From Akkermansia sp. (lineage in GTDB: Bacteria; Verrucomicrobiota; Verrucomicrobiia; Verrucomicrobiales; Akkermansiaceae): 32,358 nucleotides of DNA. The stretch covers positions 1 through 32,358 of the forward strand of contig JAFVQN010000097.1 in the NCBI GenBank assembly GCA_017504805.1, in the 5' to 3' direction. The notes below the pieces were generated by a model that did no database searches, was not told the origin of the DNA, and was given only the letters and a program-made list of their open reading frames with translations. The translations under genes were made by a program, and so were the position numbers. This document shows positions 8,187-16,166 of the stretch, one piece after another; position 1 is the stretch's first letter; the number at the start of each line of letters is the position of its first letter.

Positions 8187-8681
8187 TCAGGAGGAGGCAA
8201 TCAGAATGCTCTTCACACTGCCAGGGCCAAGGGTACGGTTAAGAGCGCGGATAATCTGGGATTTCAGGCGGGTGATTTCATAGCGTACGGTGGGGTGGTT
8301 CACCGTGACGCGTGCGCGGCCTCTGGCCACGCTCACCAGAGCGGAAACCGAAGCCAGGCCGGGGCCTACGGCATCTGCCCAGGCCTCTGCCAGCAAACCG
8401 GGGGCAAGCGATTCCTCCTGCAGGTCAAGCTCACTGAGCAACTCCCCCAGCAGCACCTCCATGCTGCGCTGGTTTGTGGAGGTGTGAAGCACCGGGCCGC
8501 TGCCGAAAAAATCCGCCATGGCCTGGGCGCGGGCTCCGCTGCGGGAACTCTCTACCCGCACGGCGCGCTCACCTACACCATCCGGCATTTTCTGCATGTA
8601 GAAACGCTTGCGAGGCCGCGCCACCGGTAGCGGATGGAGCGATACTGCCGGGGTATCTTTCTTTTTTCGGGGAGCAGCCAT
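8187..8681 (-). CDS. dciA: DUF721 / DciA-like protein (predicted replicative helicase loader)
   Basis: This 164-residue protein has a basic N-terminus (AAPRKKKDTP) and a low-complexity first half. The C-terminal half (about residues 75-160) fits DUF721: LLAEAWADAVGPGLASVS, then VNHPTVRYEITRLKSQIIRALN and GSVKSILI. DciA proteins help load the DnaB replicative helicase in bacteria that lack DnaC or DnaI, and DciA is considered the ancestral form. The family is assigned by its W-x3-VG core and the helix that follows. Only the C-terminal domain is recognisable. No neighbouring gene supports the role. ATG at 8681 is the only good start; no convincing promoter was seen, and a hairpin separates it from the ferredoxin gene upstream. 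Confidence 0.72.
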   Translation of the reverse strand: MAAPRKKKDTPAVSLHPLPVARPRKRFYMQKMPDGVGERAVRVESSRSGARAQAMADFFGSGPVLHTSTNQRSMEVLLGELLSELDLQEESLAPGLLAEAWADAVGPGLASVSALVSVARGRARVTVNHPTVRYEITRLKSQIIRALNRTLGPGSVKSILIASS

Positions 8682-8712
8682 GCGGCGCAGTCAGCAGCGG
8701 AGAGACAAAGCA

Positions 8713-8737
8713 GGCAGCCCGGGATATCCGGGCTGCC
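8713..8737 (-). terminator. Hairpin terminator after the ferredoxin gene
   Basis: GGCAGCCCGG (8713-8722) and CCGGGCTGCC (8728-8737) form a perfect 10-bp stem with loop GATAT. On the minus strand it is followed by the fairly T-rich TGCTTTGTCTCTC. It lies 24 bases after the ferredoxin stop and before the dciA-like gene, so the two are probably separate transcripts. Confidence 0.65.
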
Positions 8738-8761
8738 CAGAGAAATAAAGCTTACGGGGCT

Positions 8762-8995
8762 TTACTCGCCGTCGTCGCCGATGGCCTGCACCGGGCAGCC
8801 TTCCATGGCTTCGGTGCAGAGAGCAACCTCATCGTCCGTCACGGGCTGCTTGCATACATAGGAAAGGCCCTCGTCATCGTCGCGGGCAAAGAAATCAGGA
8901 GCGGTCTCGCGGCAGAGGTCGCAGTCGATGCAGTTGCAGTCAACATAGAACTTGCCAGGAACATTCTTTTCGGTCTTATCGTCGATATCAGCCAT
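8762..8995 (-). CDS. Ferredoxin, 4Fe-4S type
   Basis: This 77-residue acidic, cytoplasmic electron carrier contains CIDCDLC (C-x2-C-x2-C) and a distal CP (EGCPVQAI), the ligand set for one [4Fe-4S] cluster. Extra cysteines (DCNC, YVCKQ, ALCTEA) could hold a disulfide, as in monocluster ferredoxins of the Fer4_13/15 groups. The second cluster motif of 2[4Fe-4S] ferredoxins is absent. Strong acidity (ADIDDKTEK; ARDDDEGL; GDDGE) is typical of ferredoxins. It is divergent from the 9102 gene and followed by its own hairpin. Redox partners are unknown. Confidence 0.9.
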   Translation of the reverse strand: MADIDDKTEKNVPGKFYVDCNCIDCDLCRETAPDFFARDDDEGLSYVCKQPVTDDEVALCTEAMEGCPVQAIGDDGE

Positions 8996-9026
8996 TGTCG
9001 TGTATTGGGGGTTGTGTACCCATGAC

Positions 9027-9056
9027 TATTTATGACCTATTTTTCGCGGAATGCAA
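9027..9056 (-). promoter_or_regulatory. Possible ferredoxin promoter
   Basis: On the minus strand, TTGCAT (9051-9056), an 18-bp spacer and TAAATA (9027-9032). This would give a leader of about 25 bases without a Shine-Dalgarno. It sits back to back with the promoter of the plus-strand gene at 9102. Weaker than the other promoters listed. Confidence 0.4.
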
Positions 9057-9066
9057 TCCTTTTTTG

Positions 9067-9095
9067 TTGCAACGCGGCATTTTTCGGTACAAAAT
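9067..9095 (+). promoter_or_regulatory. Promoter of the 9102 gene, leaderless type
   Basis: TTGCAA (9067-9072), a 17-bp spacer and CAAAAT (9090-9095). The -10 box ends 6 bases before ATG 9102, favouring that start over 9051 and 9096. Confidence 0.55.
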
Positions 9096-9101
9096 ATGGT
9101 C

Positions 9102-9683
9102 ATGCAAGAGCAGAAGGAGCCAAGCGAAGCAAAAACAGGCTGGAAGAATGCGGTGTGGGGCGGTGTCGCGCTGATTATTATGGCTGCGGCACTCGTCGGG
9201 TTCTGGAGTGCGTTCTCCAAACTCCCTAAGTCTGAATGGAGGAATGCCAGCACCGCCCTGCCGTGGCAGGTCAACGGGGTGAGACTGGATGAAGTTGAAG
9301 CCGTATGGAAAAACTCAGCAGGTGACTCGCGCATGGAGCTGCGCGCGTACTGCTTCCCCGTCTGCCGCATGAAGCTGGCACAGGCAGAGGGCGAAGGGCA
9401 ACTGACCGTGCGCTTCCTCAACAGCCGGAGTGAACAGATAGGTGACCGCCTGTACATTGCGTACAAGGACGGGAAATTCATCCCCAAGGAGAATAACAGC
9501 ATCCACGTCACAGAAACAGAAGCCACCGTGCGTCTCGAAGACGGTTTCCTCACCAGGGATGAGTACACCCTGCACCAGTTCTCACAAACCGAACCGCTGT
9601 GGCGGGTCCAGGTAGGCTGCCGTGCCACTGGAAGCGAGCATCAGCAAATGGGTTATATCAGCATTCTTCCCAATGACCTCTGA
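9102..9683 (+). CDS. Membrane-anchored protein of unknown function
   Basis: From ATG 9102 the protein has 193 residues: a short charged cytoplasmic N-terminus (MQEQKEPSEAKTGW), one membrane segment (about residues 15-37, VWGGVALIIMAAALVGFW) and an extracytoplasmic domain of about 150 residues that looks beta-rich. I do not recognise the family. Two cysteines (YCFPVC) could form a disulfide outside the membrane. Its stop overlaps the lnt start by 11 bases and lnt overlaps the glycosyltransferase by 4, so the three form one translationally coupled unit. The longer reading frame starting at 9051 would run through the promoter and adds 17 residues with no clear function. Confidence 0.8.
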   Translation: MQEQKEPSEAKTGWKNAVWGGVALIIMAAALVGFWSAFSKLPKSEWRNASTALPWQVNGVRLDEVEAVWKNSAGDSRMELRAYCFPVCRMKLAQAEGEGQLTVRFLNSRSEQIGDRLYIAYKDGKFIPKENNSIHVTETEATVRLEDGFLTRDEYTLHQFSQTEPLWRVQVGCRATGSEHQQMGYISILPNDL

Positions 9684-11547
9684 TAAGAAACGACCGGGAA
9701 AACGCCGGCTGGTGCATATCCTCACCTGCCTGCTGGGCGGGGCTTTCATGGCGCTGGCCTTCCCACCCTACGATTTAGGTAACCTGGTGTGGGTGGGGCT
9801 CATTCCCCTGCTCTGCGTGCTCTGGCTCGGGCGACCCGGGTTCTGGCGAGGATTCGGCTATGCCTGGTTCTACGGCATGGGCTGGTACTGCGTGAGTTTC
9901 TGGTGGATTCACAATGTGGGGCTGGTCTTCCGCATCCCGCTGCCGGTCTTTCTGGGGATTGCCTTTCTGCCGCTCATGACAGTGTATTCCTGTCTGGTGG
10001 GGCTCTGGGGCGGGCTTGCCAACACCCTGCTCCGACCGACCATGGCGGCAATCCCGGAGACGGAGGGTCTGCCCCTCCAGCGGAAAGAACAAGCGTGGAA
10101 CCAATGGGCTACGGCTGATATGGTGAACACCCTTCGTTGCGCAGCGGGCTGCGGTGCTGCCTGGGTCTGCGTGGAATGGCTCCGGGCCAACGGTACACTC
10201 GGGTTCAGCTGGAACAGCATGGGCATGGCGCTCTACAACGGACTTTCCCTGGTGCAGTGGGCCGAGTTCATCGGCACTGCGGCACTTTCATTCTTCCCCA
10301 CTGCGGCCACGGTCATTCTCTGGTGCGCCAGCCGGCGCGCCTGGCTGCAATACCGGGCTACCGGCCGCGGCTGCCGCCCGTGGGATTTCTATGCGATGCT
10401 TGTCATCCTCTTCGGCATGTTTGCAGGCGGACTGGCCCTTTCCAAAATGTATTCTCCCCTGGTCATGATGAAGCGGGACGATGTGCTGCAGCTCCCCGTC
10501 ATGGGCGTACAGCTGAATCTGGACCAGGTGGAACGCATCGAGGACGGCCCCATGCAGCCGCGGCTGTACGGTGAGTTCCTGCGGACGACGCGCCAGGCAT
10601 TCACCGAGATCCAGCGCGCCACCATGCAGAAAGCGCAGGAGAATCCGGACCTCGCCATCACCCAGCAGCTGCCGGTGTGGGTAGTCTGGCCGGAGAGCGC
10701 CATGGGCTGCCCGATTCACCTGGATGTAGCACAGAATAAACTCATTGCCGACCCCAACACCACCCGCCTCTTCTTCGGCAACACCGGGCTGCCGATGGTG
10801 CGCCGGCAGGTGCGTGAGATGGGCGGGCAGGACTTTGTTCTTTTCACCGGGGTTGACCAGTACCGCTGGGAAGCAGAAGGCAGCACCCTGACTCCCCGCG
10901 GCATGTACAACTCCATGGCCATCATTCCGGGCGGCTTCGAGTCCATCACGACCGCCAGCAAGCAGCACCTCATGCCCTTCGGCGAGTACCTTCCCCTGGC
11001 TCAGGAGCTCGAATGGCTCGGCAAGCTCTACTCTGAAATGACCGGCACCCAGGTGGGTGACGGCATCCACCCCGGCAGCGGGGATGACCCGATTCCCGTC
11101 ACGATACCAGGCACAGATGAAACCGTGGGGGTCATCCCGGCCATCTGCTACGAGGACACCGTAGGCCGCCTGCTCACGAAGTACGCCCGGAAGGGGCCGC
11201 AGGTCATCGTCAATATTTCCAATGACGGCTGGTTCCGCGACTCCTGCTGCGGCGAACAGCAGGCCCGCAACGCCGCTTTCCGCTGCATCGAGCTGCGCCG
11301 TCCCATGGTACGCGCCGCCAACATGGGCTACACCTGCGCCATTGCCCCGAACGGTGCCATGCTCGACCTCCTGCAGAAAGCGGATGGCTCCCCGCATCTG
11401 GCCGGTCACAGCTACGCCGTGCTGCCAGTTGACAAAAATGCCGGCATAACGCTGTATGCCCTGCTGGGGGACTGGGCCGTGGTGCTCTGCGCGCTGGTGG
11501 TGCTGGTCACCTCCATTCCCGCGTTCTTCCGCAAAAAACAAGCATGA
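9673..11547 (+). CDS. lnt: Apolipoprotein N-acyltransferase
   Basis: Lnt adds the third acyl chain to the N-terminal cysteine of lipoproteins at the outer face of the inner membrane, the last step of lipoprotein maturation. The protein has 624 residues, longer than the usual 510 or so. The N-terminal half has several membrane helices, the C-terminal half is a nitrilase-fold domain, and a final helix lies near the end. The catalytic triad known from E. coli is visible: Glu341 (WPESAMG), Lys430 (SKQHLMPFGEY) and Cys492 (AICYED). Extra length lies between the helices, such as the ETEGLPLQRKEQAWNQWA region. ATG 9673 overlaps the previous stop by 11 bases; the in-frame GTG at 9622 would give an unlikely longer overlap. 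A predicted lipoprotein is encoded nearby at 13202. Confidence 0.95.
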   Translation: MTSDKKRPGKRRLVHILTCLLGGAFMALAFPPYDLGNLVWVGLIPLLCVLWLGRPGFWRGFGYAWFYGMGWYCVSFWWIHNVGLVFRIPLPVFLGIAFLPLMTVYSCLVGLWGGLANTLLRPTMAAIPETEGLPLQRKEQAWNQWATADMVNTLRCAAGCGAAWVCVEWLRANGTLGFSWNSMGMALYNGLSLVQWAEFIGTAALSFFPTAATVILWCASRRAWLQYRATGRGCRPWDFYAMLVILFGMFAGGLALSKMYSPLVMMKRDDVLQLPVMGVQLNLDQVERIEDGPMQPRLYGEFLRTTRQAFTEIQRATMQKAQENPDLAITQQLPVWVVWPESAMGCPIHLDVAQNKLIADPNTTRLFFGNTGLPMVRRQVREMGGQDFVLFTGVDQYRWEAEGSTLTPRGMYNSMAIIPGGFESITTASKQHLMPFGEYLPLAQELEWLGKLYSEMTGTQVGDGIHPGSGDDPIPVTIPGTDETVGVIPAICYEDTVGRLLTKYARKGPQVIVNISNDGWFRDSCCGEQQARNAAFRCIELRRPMVRAANMGYTCAIAPNGAMLDLLQKADGSPHLAGHSYAVLPVDKNAGITLYALLGDWAVVLCALVVLVTSIPAFFRKKQA

Positions 11548-12524
11548 ACACGACGGTACACATAGCCCTGAGCGCCAATGCCGCATTCACGATTCCGCTG
11601 GCGCTGTGCCTGCGCTCCATCGAGCAGAGCGCAGCCCCGGGCACTGAATACAATTTTCATATACTGGACAGCGGGGTCAACCGCCAGCTGATCATGCGTG
11701 GCGGCTTCTCCAACATCACATGGTACAACGTGGCAGACAAGATGCGGGACCTGCCGACATGCGAGCGATTTCCCAGCGCCACCTACCACCGCTTCCTGCT
11801 GCCGGTGCTGCTGCCGCAGGAGATTACCCGGGTGATTTTCCTCGACTGCGACACCATCGTCAAGCGCGACCTTAGCGACCTGTATCAGACCGATTTGCAA
11901 GGAAACACCACAGCGGCCGTACCCTGGGTGGTACTCGGTCACTACCGCGAGGAATACGGACGGCACCTGCGCAGTTTCCCGGCCCGTTTCGGCCTGCCGG
12001 ATGATGGGACTCCGTACTTCTACGCCTCGCTGCTCGTGATGGACCTGGCAGCCATGCGCCGCTACGGCACCACTGCACGGGTTATCGAAACAGTCAGAAA
12101 CACCCCCCGGGAAAAGCTCATCTGGCTCGACCAGGACGCGCTGAACGCAACACTCCGGGGGCAGATTACCCCGCTGCCTTTGGAATACAACGTCATCCCG
12201 CTCTTCTCTGAGCAGCTGGAAAACGAAAGCGAGGAAGCCCGTGCTGCCTATGAGCACCCGGCCATTGTACACTTTGCGGCCATGAAGCCGAACATTCTGA
12301 CCGGCCCGCGCAATGCGCTCGAAGCAGACTTCTTCCGTTTCTGGCAGCAATCTCCCTGGAAAGGCTGCATTCCCTACCCCCTCATCTCACTCAGCCGCAT
12401 GCCCGCACCGGTGGCAGCGCTGCTCAATGCCTCCTTCCGCCTGTTTCTCCGGTGGCCCGGAGTTCTGCAGGCATACGGCAGACTGCTCGACTCCCTCAGG
12501 ACGAAACGGAGCAAAACACCTTGA
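11544..12524 (+). CDS. Glycosyltransferase family 8
   Basis: This 326-residue retaining GT-A glycosyltransferase resembles the LgtC/GspA galactosyl- or glucosyltransferases that extend lipooligosaccharide or other surface glycans. The start shows NAAFTIPLALCLRSI. The metal-binding DxD is D101-C-D103 in FLDCDTIVKRDL. Later come the LDQDALN acceptor/sugar motif and a C-terminal HFAAMKPN that stands where HxxxxKPW ligands occur in GT8 enzymes. No signal peptide is present, so it acts in the cytoplasm. ATG overlaps the lnt stop (ATGA). The sugar transferred cannot be read. The -35 box of the next gene overlaps its stop codon. Confidence 0.92.
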   Translation: MNTTVHIALSANAAFTIPLALCLRSIEQSAAPGTEYNFHILDSGVNRQLIMRGGFSNITWYNVADKMRDLPTCERFPSATYHRFLLPVLLPQEITRVIFLDCDTIVKRDLSDLYQTDLQGNTTAAVPWVVLGHYREEYGRHLRSFPARFGLPDDGTPYFYASLLVMDLAAMRRYGTTARVIETVRNTPREKLIWLDQDALNATLRGQITPLPLEYNVIPLFSEQLENESEEARAAYEHPAIVHFAAMKPNILTGPRNALEADFFRFWQQSPWKGCIPYPLISLSRMPAPVAALLNASFRLFLRWPGVLQAYGRLLDSLRTKRSKTP

Positions 12525-12549
12525 CAAGGGAGCCTCAATACGCTAACCT
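12521..12549 (+). promoter_or_regulatory. Promoter of the thioredoxin-like gene, leaderless type
   Basis: Consensus TTGACA (12521-12526), a 17-bp spacer and TAACCT (12544-12549), ending 9 bases before ATG 12559. The -35 box includes the stop codon of the glycosyltransferase gene. Confidence 0.7.
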
Positions 12550-12558
12550 GAAACAGCT

Positions 12559-13134
12559 ATGATGAAATCACTTCTCTACACGACCCTGCTGGGCATGATG
12601 TTCAGCTGCGCAGTGCCTGCCGTCCTCGCACAGGATGAGGAAGACAGCCCGAAGCCGTCCAGAAAAGTCAAGGCTGACAAGAAGAAGAAATCAGCTTCCC
12701 CCGTAGTCACAGCCGTCAAGAAGGTCAAGAAAGTCAAGGGACGCCTCAACGACAAGGCCAACTATTTCATCTATCTGTACTCCGCCAGCTGGTGTGGCCC
12801 ATGCTGCCAGGAGATGCCCGAGATTGTCGAAACCTACAAGGACATCAAGAAATCCGGCAAGGTGGATATCGTCCTCTTCTGCCAGGATAAAACACTGTCT
12901 GATGCCAAGAACTTTGTCAAGCGTTTCAACATCAAGTTCCTCACGGTCATGGGCAACGACGACAAGGTCAAAAAAGTACCGGGGTACGCGCAGGTCGGCG
13001 GCATTCCCCACTGCATCTTTGTAGACCGCTACGGTCGCACCATTACCTCAGGCCACCCGGGCCAACTGATGAGCAGCTGGGCCATGCACACCATCGACAA
13101 CGGTGAGCCCGAGGCTCCCGAAGAAAAGGAATAA
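12559..13134 (+). CDS. Secreted thioredoxin-like protein
   Basis: This 191-residue protein has a signal peptide (about residues 1-24, cleavage near VLAQD), a lysine-rich linker (KVKADKKKKSASP to KKVKKVKG) and a thioredoxin fold. The redox site is WCGPC (Cys79, Cys82), and GGIPHCIF supplies the cis-proline. It most resembles TlpA/AhpC-TSA-like periplasmic thiol-disulfide proteins that reduce or isomerise disulfides. The very basic linker is unusual and might bind acidic polymers or the membrane. The tail is acidic (EPEAPEEKE). A second ATG lies directly after the first (ATGATG); either may be used. Confidence 0.92.
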   Translation: MMKSLLYTTLLGMMFSCAVPAVLAQDEEDSPKPSRKVKADKKKKSASPVVTAVKKVKKVKGRLNDKANYFIYLYSASWCGPCCQEMPEIVETYKDIKKSGKVDIVLFCQDKTLSDAKNFVKRFNIKFLTVMGNDDKVKKVPGYAQVGGIPHCIFVDRYGRTITSGHPGQLMSSWAMHTIDNGEPEAPEEKE

Positions 13135-13163
13135 TTTTGAGTTCATGTACCTCTGACGTACTC

Positions 13164-13192
13164 TTGCACACAAGAGCGCAACAGGGCAACAT
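13164..13192 (+). promoter_or_regulatory. Promoter of the lipoprotein gene, leaderless type
   Basis: TTGCAC (13164-13169), a 17-bp spacer and CAACAT (13187-13192), ending 9 bases before ATG 13202. Confidence 0.55.
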
Positions 13193-13201
13193 AGCACTAC
13201 C

Positions 13202-13831
13202 ATGTTCCAGCGATGCCTCCTCATCCTTATGATGATATGCGGTCTGAACAGCTGCATTTCCTTCAACACCGGAGCCAGGCTTGACAGCATCGGGAAAGCA
13301 GTACCGACCTGCGGCAACCTCGAGGAACCGCAGTACTATCTGCTCAACGGAGTCCCGTACAAAGAGGAGCTGGTCGAATACAAGCAGCAGAATCCGAAAC
13401 TGGTGGGCATTGCTGTGGCTCATTACGTGGACACAGTAAACAGCCCCGTACCGGCGCCGGACTACATCGGCGCTCCCGGACCGGAACTCTATCTGGCGCG
13501 TCTGGATGAGACACGCACCGATATGCCCGCCTTTATCCGCGCTATCCAGTTCGATTATGCCTCTGCCGAGAAAGTAGATAAGGAGCAAATCGCCTCGCCC
13601 TACCTTCCGCACTCCGCCTTCCAGCACATGGATGCCCTCACGCTGATGCCATCGCTTTACAAGCGCCACGGTGCGCTGAAGGAACTGCCCACCATCCGCA
13701 CCACAGGCAACAAAATCCGCACTCCGCTGGTGGCTCTTCTCTCGTATGGGGTAGATGCGCCGCTCACAGCCGTCGGGTATGCAGTCGGCTCCGCAGCACT
13801 CGTCCTCATGCTGCCATTTGCCATATTATAA
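13202..13831 (+). CDS. Predicted lipoprotein of unknown function
   Basis: This 209-residue protein has a lipoprotein signal: MFQRCLLILMMICGLNSC with a lipobox-like LNSC, so Cys18 would be lipidated. The middle is soluble (residues 20-175) and without a family I recognise. The extreme C-terminus is hydrophobic (about residues 188-209, YAVGSAALVLMLPFAIL), which could be a second membrane contact and is unusual for a lipoprotein. The gene has its own promoter and converges with the Nudix gene, with only 20 bases between the stops. Role unknown. Confidence 0.78.
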   Translation: MFQRCLLILMMICGLNSCISFNTGARLDSIGKAVPTCGNLEEPQYYLLNGVPYKEELVEYKQQNPKLVGIAVAHYVDTVNSPVPAPDYIGAPGPELYLARLDETRTDMPAFIRAIQFDYASAEKVDKEQIASPYLPHSAFQHMDALTLMPSLYKRHGALKELPTIRTTGNKIRTPLVALLSYGVDAPLTAVGYAVGSAALVLMLPFAIL

Positions 13832-13851
13832 TACGGCATCCCGCAGAGAGG

Positions 13852-14262
13852 CTACTCCAGTAACTCCGCCACGCAGGGGAGAAGCTCCACATCCGCGGGC
13901 AGCCAGTCCACGCTGCGCAGAGTGGTGGCATCCAGCCAGCGGGTGGCAGTATGCTCACGCAGCTGCAACGCCCCCCTCTCAATACGACAGGTATAACAAT
14001 ACATGCGCAGATGGAAAGCGGGGTAATCAAACTCCACCGTGTGCAGTAATTCACCCACTCTGACCTGCACGCCGGTTTCTTCCGCCATCTCTCGCAGAAG
14101 CGCCTGCCGGGGTGTTTCTCCGGGCTCAATTTTACCACCAGGGAACTCCCAGCCTCCATTGTGCTTATGGTCGGCGCACTTGAACGCCAGTACCCGGCGA
14201 TTTTCCTCATCCAGGATAACGGCAGCCACCACTTCCACTGTTCTGAGAGAAACCCTTTTCAT
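13852..14262 (-). CDS. Nudix hydrolase, MutT-like
   Basis: This 136-residue cytoplasmic pyrophosphohydrolase has a perfect Nudix box (G-x5-E-x7-REUxEExGU) in GKIEPGETPRQALLREMAEE followed by TGV. GGWEFPGGK precedes it, as in MutT and NudG, which clean oxidised or modified nucleoside triphosphates such as 8-oxo-dGTP or hydroxylated CTP. The start is ATG 14262 (MKRVSLRTVEVVAAVILD), placed 9 bases after a good -10 box; the longer open frame to 14316 would run through the promoter. Length matches small MutT enzymes. Confidence 0.9.
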   Translation of the reverse strand: MKRVSLRTVEVVAAVILDEENRRVLAFKCADHKHNGGWEFPGGKIEPGETPRQALLREMAEETGVQVRVGELLHTVEFDYPAFHLRMYCYTCRIERGALQLREHTATRWLDATTLRSVDWLPADVELLPCVAELLE

Positions 14263-14271
14263 GCGCGGGGG

Positions 14272-14300
14272 AGCATAGCACAAAATGCAGCCCGAATCAA
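14272..14300 (-). promoter_or_regulatory. Nudix gene promoter, leaderless type
   Basis: On the minus strand, TTGATT (14295-14300), a 17-bp spacer and TATGCT (14272-14277), ending 9 bases before ATG 14262. It is divergent from the promoter at 14334-14361. Confidence 0.6.
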
Positions 14301-14333
14301 ATCGATACTGACACACCGATGTGGTTTTATGGC

Positions 14334-14361
14334 TTGCAACGGTGGGGGAAAAGCGTAGAAT
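14334..14361 (+). promoter_or_regulatory. Promoter of the PpiD/SurA-like gene
   Basis: TTGCAA (14334-14339), a 16-bp spacer and TAGAAT (14356-14361). Here the -10 box lies 23 bases before ATG 14385, giving a short leader of about 16 bases. No clear Shine-Dalgarno is present. Confidence 0.6.
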
Positions 14362-14384
14362 AGCCGCATTAGCACGTTTTCATC

Positions 14385-16145
14385 ATGAGCGCACTTGAAT
14401 TCATCCGCAAAAACTCGCTTCTCGTACTCATCGTGGTGGCCGGCGTTGGTCTGGGCCTGTTAATGATGGACTACGGTGACCGTGGCAACATGTTTGTCAA
14501 AGATTACTACATCCAGGTGAATGGCACCAGCTATTCGTACCCGGAGACTGCCGCCTTGGGCGAAAATGGTCAGAGCTACGTGCAGTCCCTGCACTCCACT
14601 ACCAGTTCCAAGCTGCGCAACATGTTCGACAAGAATGAAAACGAAGAACTGGATGATACCGAGATGGCAGCGCTTCAGGCCTGGACCACCCAGCACCCCG
14701 AATACGACCAGTTCATTCAGTTTCTCGGTGGCATCTACCAGAGCTGGAGCTACGGGTTTGCCGATGACTCTGCCGTGAACGTAGCAGTGAACCGCGCAGT
14801 CATCCAGGCTCAGGGTGAAGAACTGGGCATTTCCCCCTCCAAAGAGCAGATTGATGCCTATCTGCAGGCCATGCCCGTGTTCAAGAAGGCAGACGGCAGC
14901 TTCGACCAGGAGCTTTACCAGCGCATGACCGGCTTCCGCAACGGGGCTGCCAACAACCAGCAGGAAAAAGCCTTCCGCAGCGTAATTGCAGACATGATGG
15001 TCTGGGAGGCTCTCGGAAATCTCATGACAGACGGTCTGCAGATGCACAGCAAGAGCTGCGGTAATCTCGTGGACGTGATGAACCAGCAGCTCCGCGGCAA
15101 AACCGCATGGCTCGCTAAAGACCGCCTGCCCGCCCCCGCCGCCGCCACTGAGGAAGAAATTAAAGCATACTGGGAGCAGAACAAGGAGAAATACATGAGC
15201 GACGAACGCCGTATCGTCTCCATCTACACCCTCACCCCCGGTGAAGGTTCCAGTCTGGACGCGCTCATGGGAACCGCCGACATCATCATGCAGGAGCTCT
15301 CCCAGGCCAACGGCAAGGGCTTTGACAAGAAGCTCGCCGCTGCTGCAGAAAACCCTGAGAATGAAGCATTCACCTACCTGAACGCCGAAGGCAAGAGCCA
15401 CGTGACCTACCCGCTTTGCTCGATGGCAGACGCCCCTGAGGCCCTGCGCACCCAGGTCGAGCACAACGGTAATAGCGTTTCCCTGGCTGACATCGCCTTC
15501 AAGGAAGTTGACAGCGCTCCCGCCGTGGCTGAGTTTGAAGCAGCCCAGGCAGCCGGCACCGCCGATGACCTGGCCACCATCCGGCAGGTACGCGGCTATT
15601 TCCCCACCAGCAATGGAAAACTCGCCTTCCTGCGAGTGGAGGCCATCGAGCAGCCCACGGTGCTGCCTTACGAACAGGCCAGAGAAGCCGCAGCTGCGGA
15701 TCTGCAGGCTGAACGCGTCACCAACGCCCTGAGCGACGCCGCTGGCAAGCTGTACGAAACCATGACCGCAGCCTGCGCAGAGGGTGGAATTGACGCCGCT
15801 TTTGCCAAGGCCGCCGAGGCTGGCGCCATTGTGGAAGACTTCGGCCCCGTGGGCCTCGGAATCTCCCACAAAGGGCTGCCCATGGGGCTGGAAGTTCAGG
15901 CGCTCATCAGTGTACCCAGCGGCAAGCTGGCACCCATGGTCACGCTCAACGGCGGCGCCCGCATCACCGGGGTAACCGGCCGGACTGTGGAAACAAGCCC
16001 GCAATACGCTGCCATGAAGTCCTTTATGCACATCCCCAGCATGAACGCCCGCCTGCGTGGTAACGTGCTCATCGACTGGCTGCACGACGCCTACACCCGC
16101 TACTCCGTGCGTCTTTCCGAACACATCAAGCTCAACAACCAGTAA
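14385..16145 (+). CDS. PpiD/SurA-like membrane-anchored periplasmic chaperone / peptidyl-prolyl isomerase
   Basis: This 586-residue protein has an N-terminal anchor (MSALEFIRKNSLLVLIVVAG, helix about residues 8-28) and a large periplasmic part, the topology of PpiD. Residues about 125-215 (VNRAVIQAQGEELGISPSKE to FRSVIADMMVW) fit the SurA N-terminal helical chaperone fold. EEEIKAYWEQNKEKYMSDER is the usual entry to the parvulin-containing half. A clear parvulin active site is not obvious, so it may be a chaperone without isomerase activity. It assists folding of exported or outer-membrane proteins. Only 21 bases separate it from the POT transporter gene, which probably shares its transcript. 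Confidence 0.8.
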   Translation: MSALEFIRKNSLLVLIVVAGVGLGLLMMDYGDRGNMFVKDYYIQVNGTSYSYPETAALGENGQSYVQSLHSTTSSKLRNMFDKNENEELDDTEMAALQAWTTQHPEYDQFIQFLGGIYQSWSYGFADDSAVNVAVNRAVIQAQGEELGISPSKEQIDAYLQAMPVFKKADGSFDQELYQRMTGFRNGAANNQQEKAFRSVIADMMVWEALGNLMTDGLQMHSKSCGNLVDVMNQQLRGKTAWLAKDRLPAPAAATEEEIKAYWEQNKEKYMSDERRIVSIYTLTPGEGSSLDALMGTADIIMQELSQANGKGFDKKLAAAAENPENEAFTYLNAEGKSHVTYPLCSMADAPEALRTQVEHNGNSVSLADIAFKEVDSAPAVAEFEAAQAAGTADDLATIRQVRGYFPTSNGKLAFLRVEAIEQPTVLPYEQAREAAAADLQAERVTNALSDAAGKLYETMTAACAEGGIDAAFAKAAEAGAIVEDFGPVGLGISHKGLPMGLEVQALISVPSGKLAPMVTLNGGARITGVTGRTVETSPQYAAMKSFMHIPSMNARLRGNVLIDWLHDAYTRYSVRLSEHIKLNNQ

Positions 16146-16166
16146 ACATAGAACACACGAATCGTC

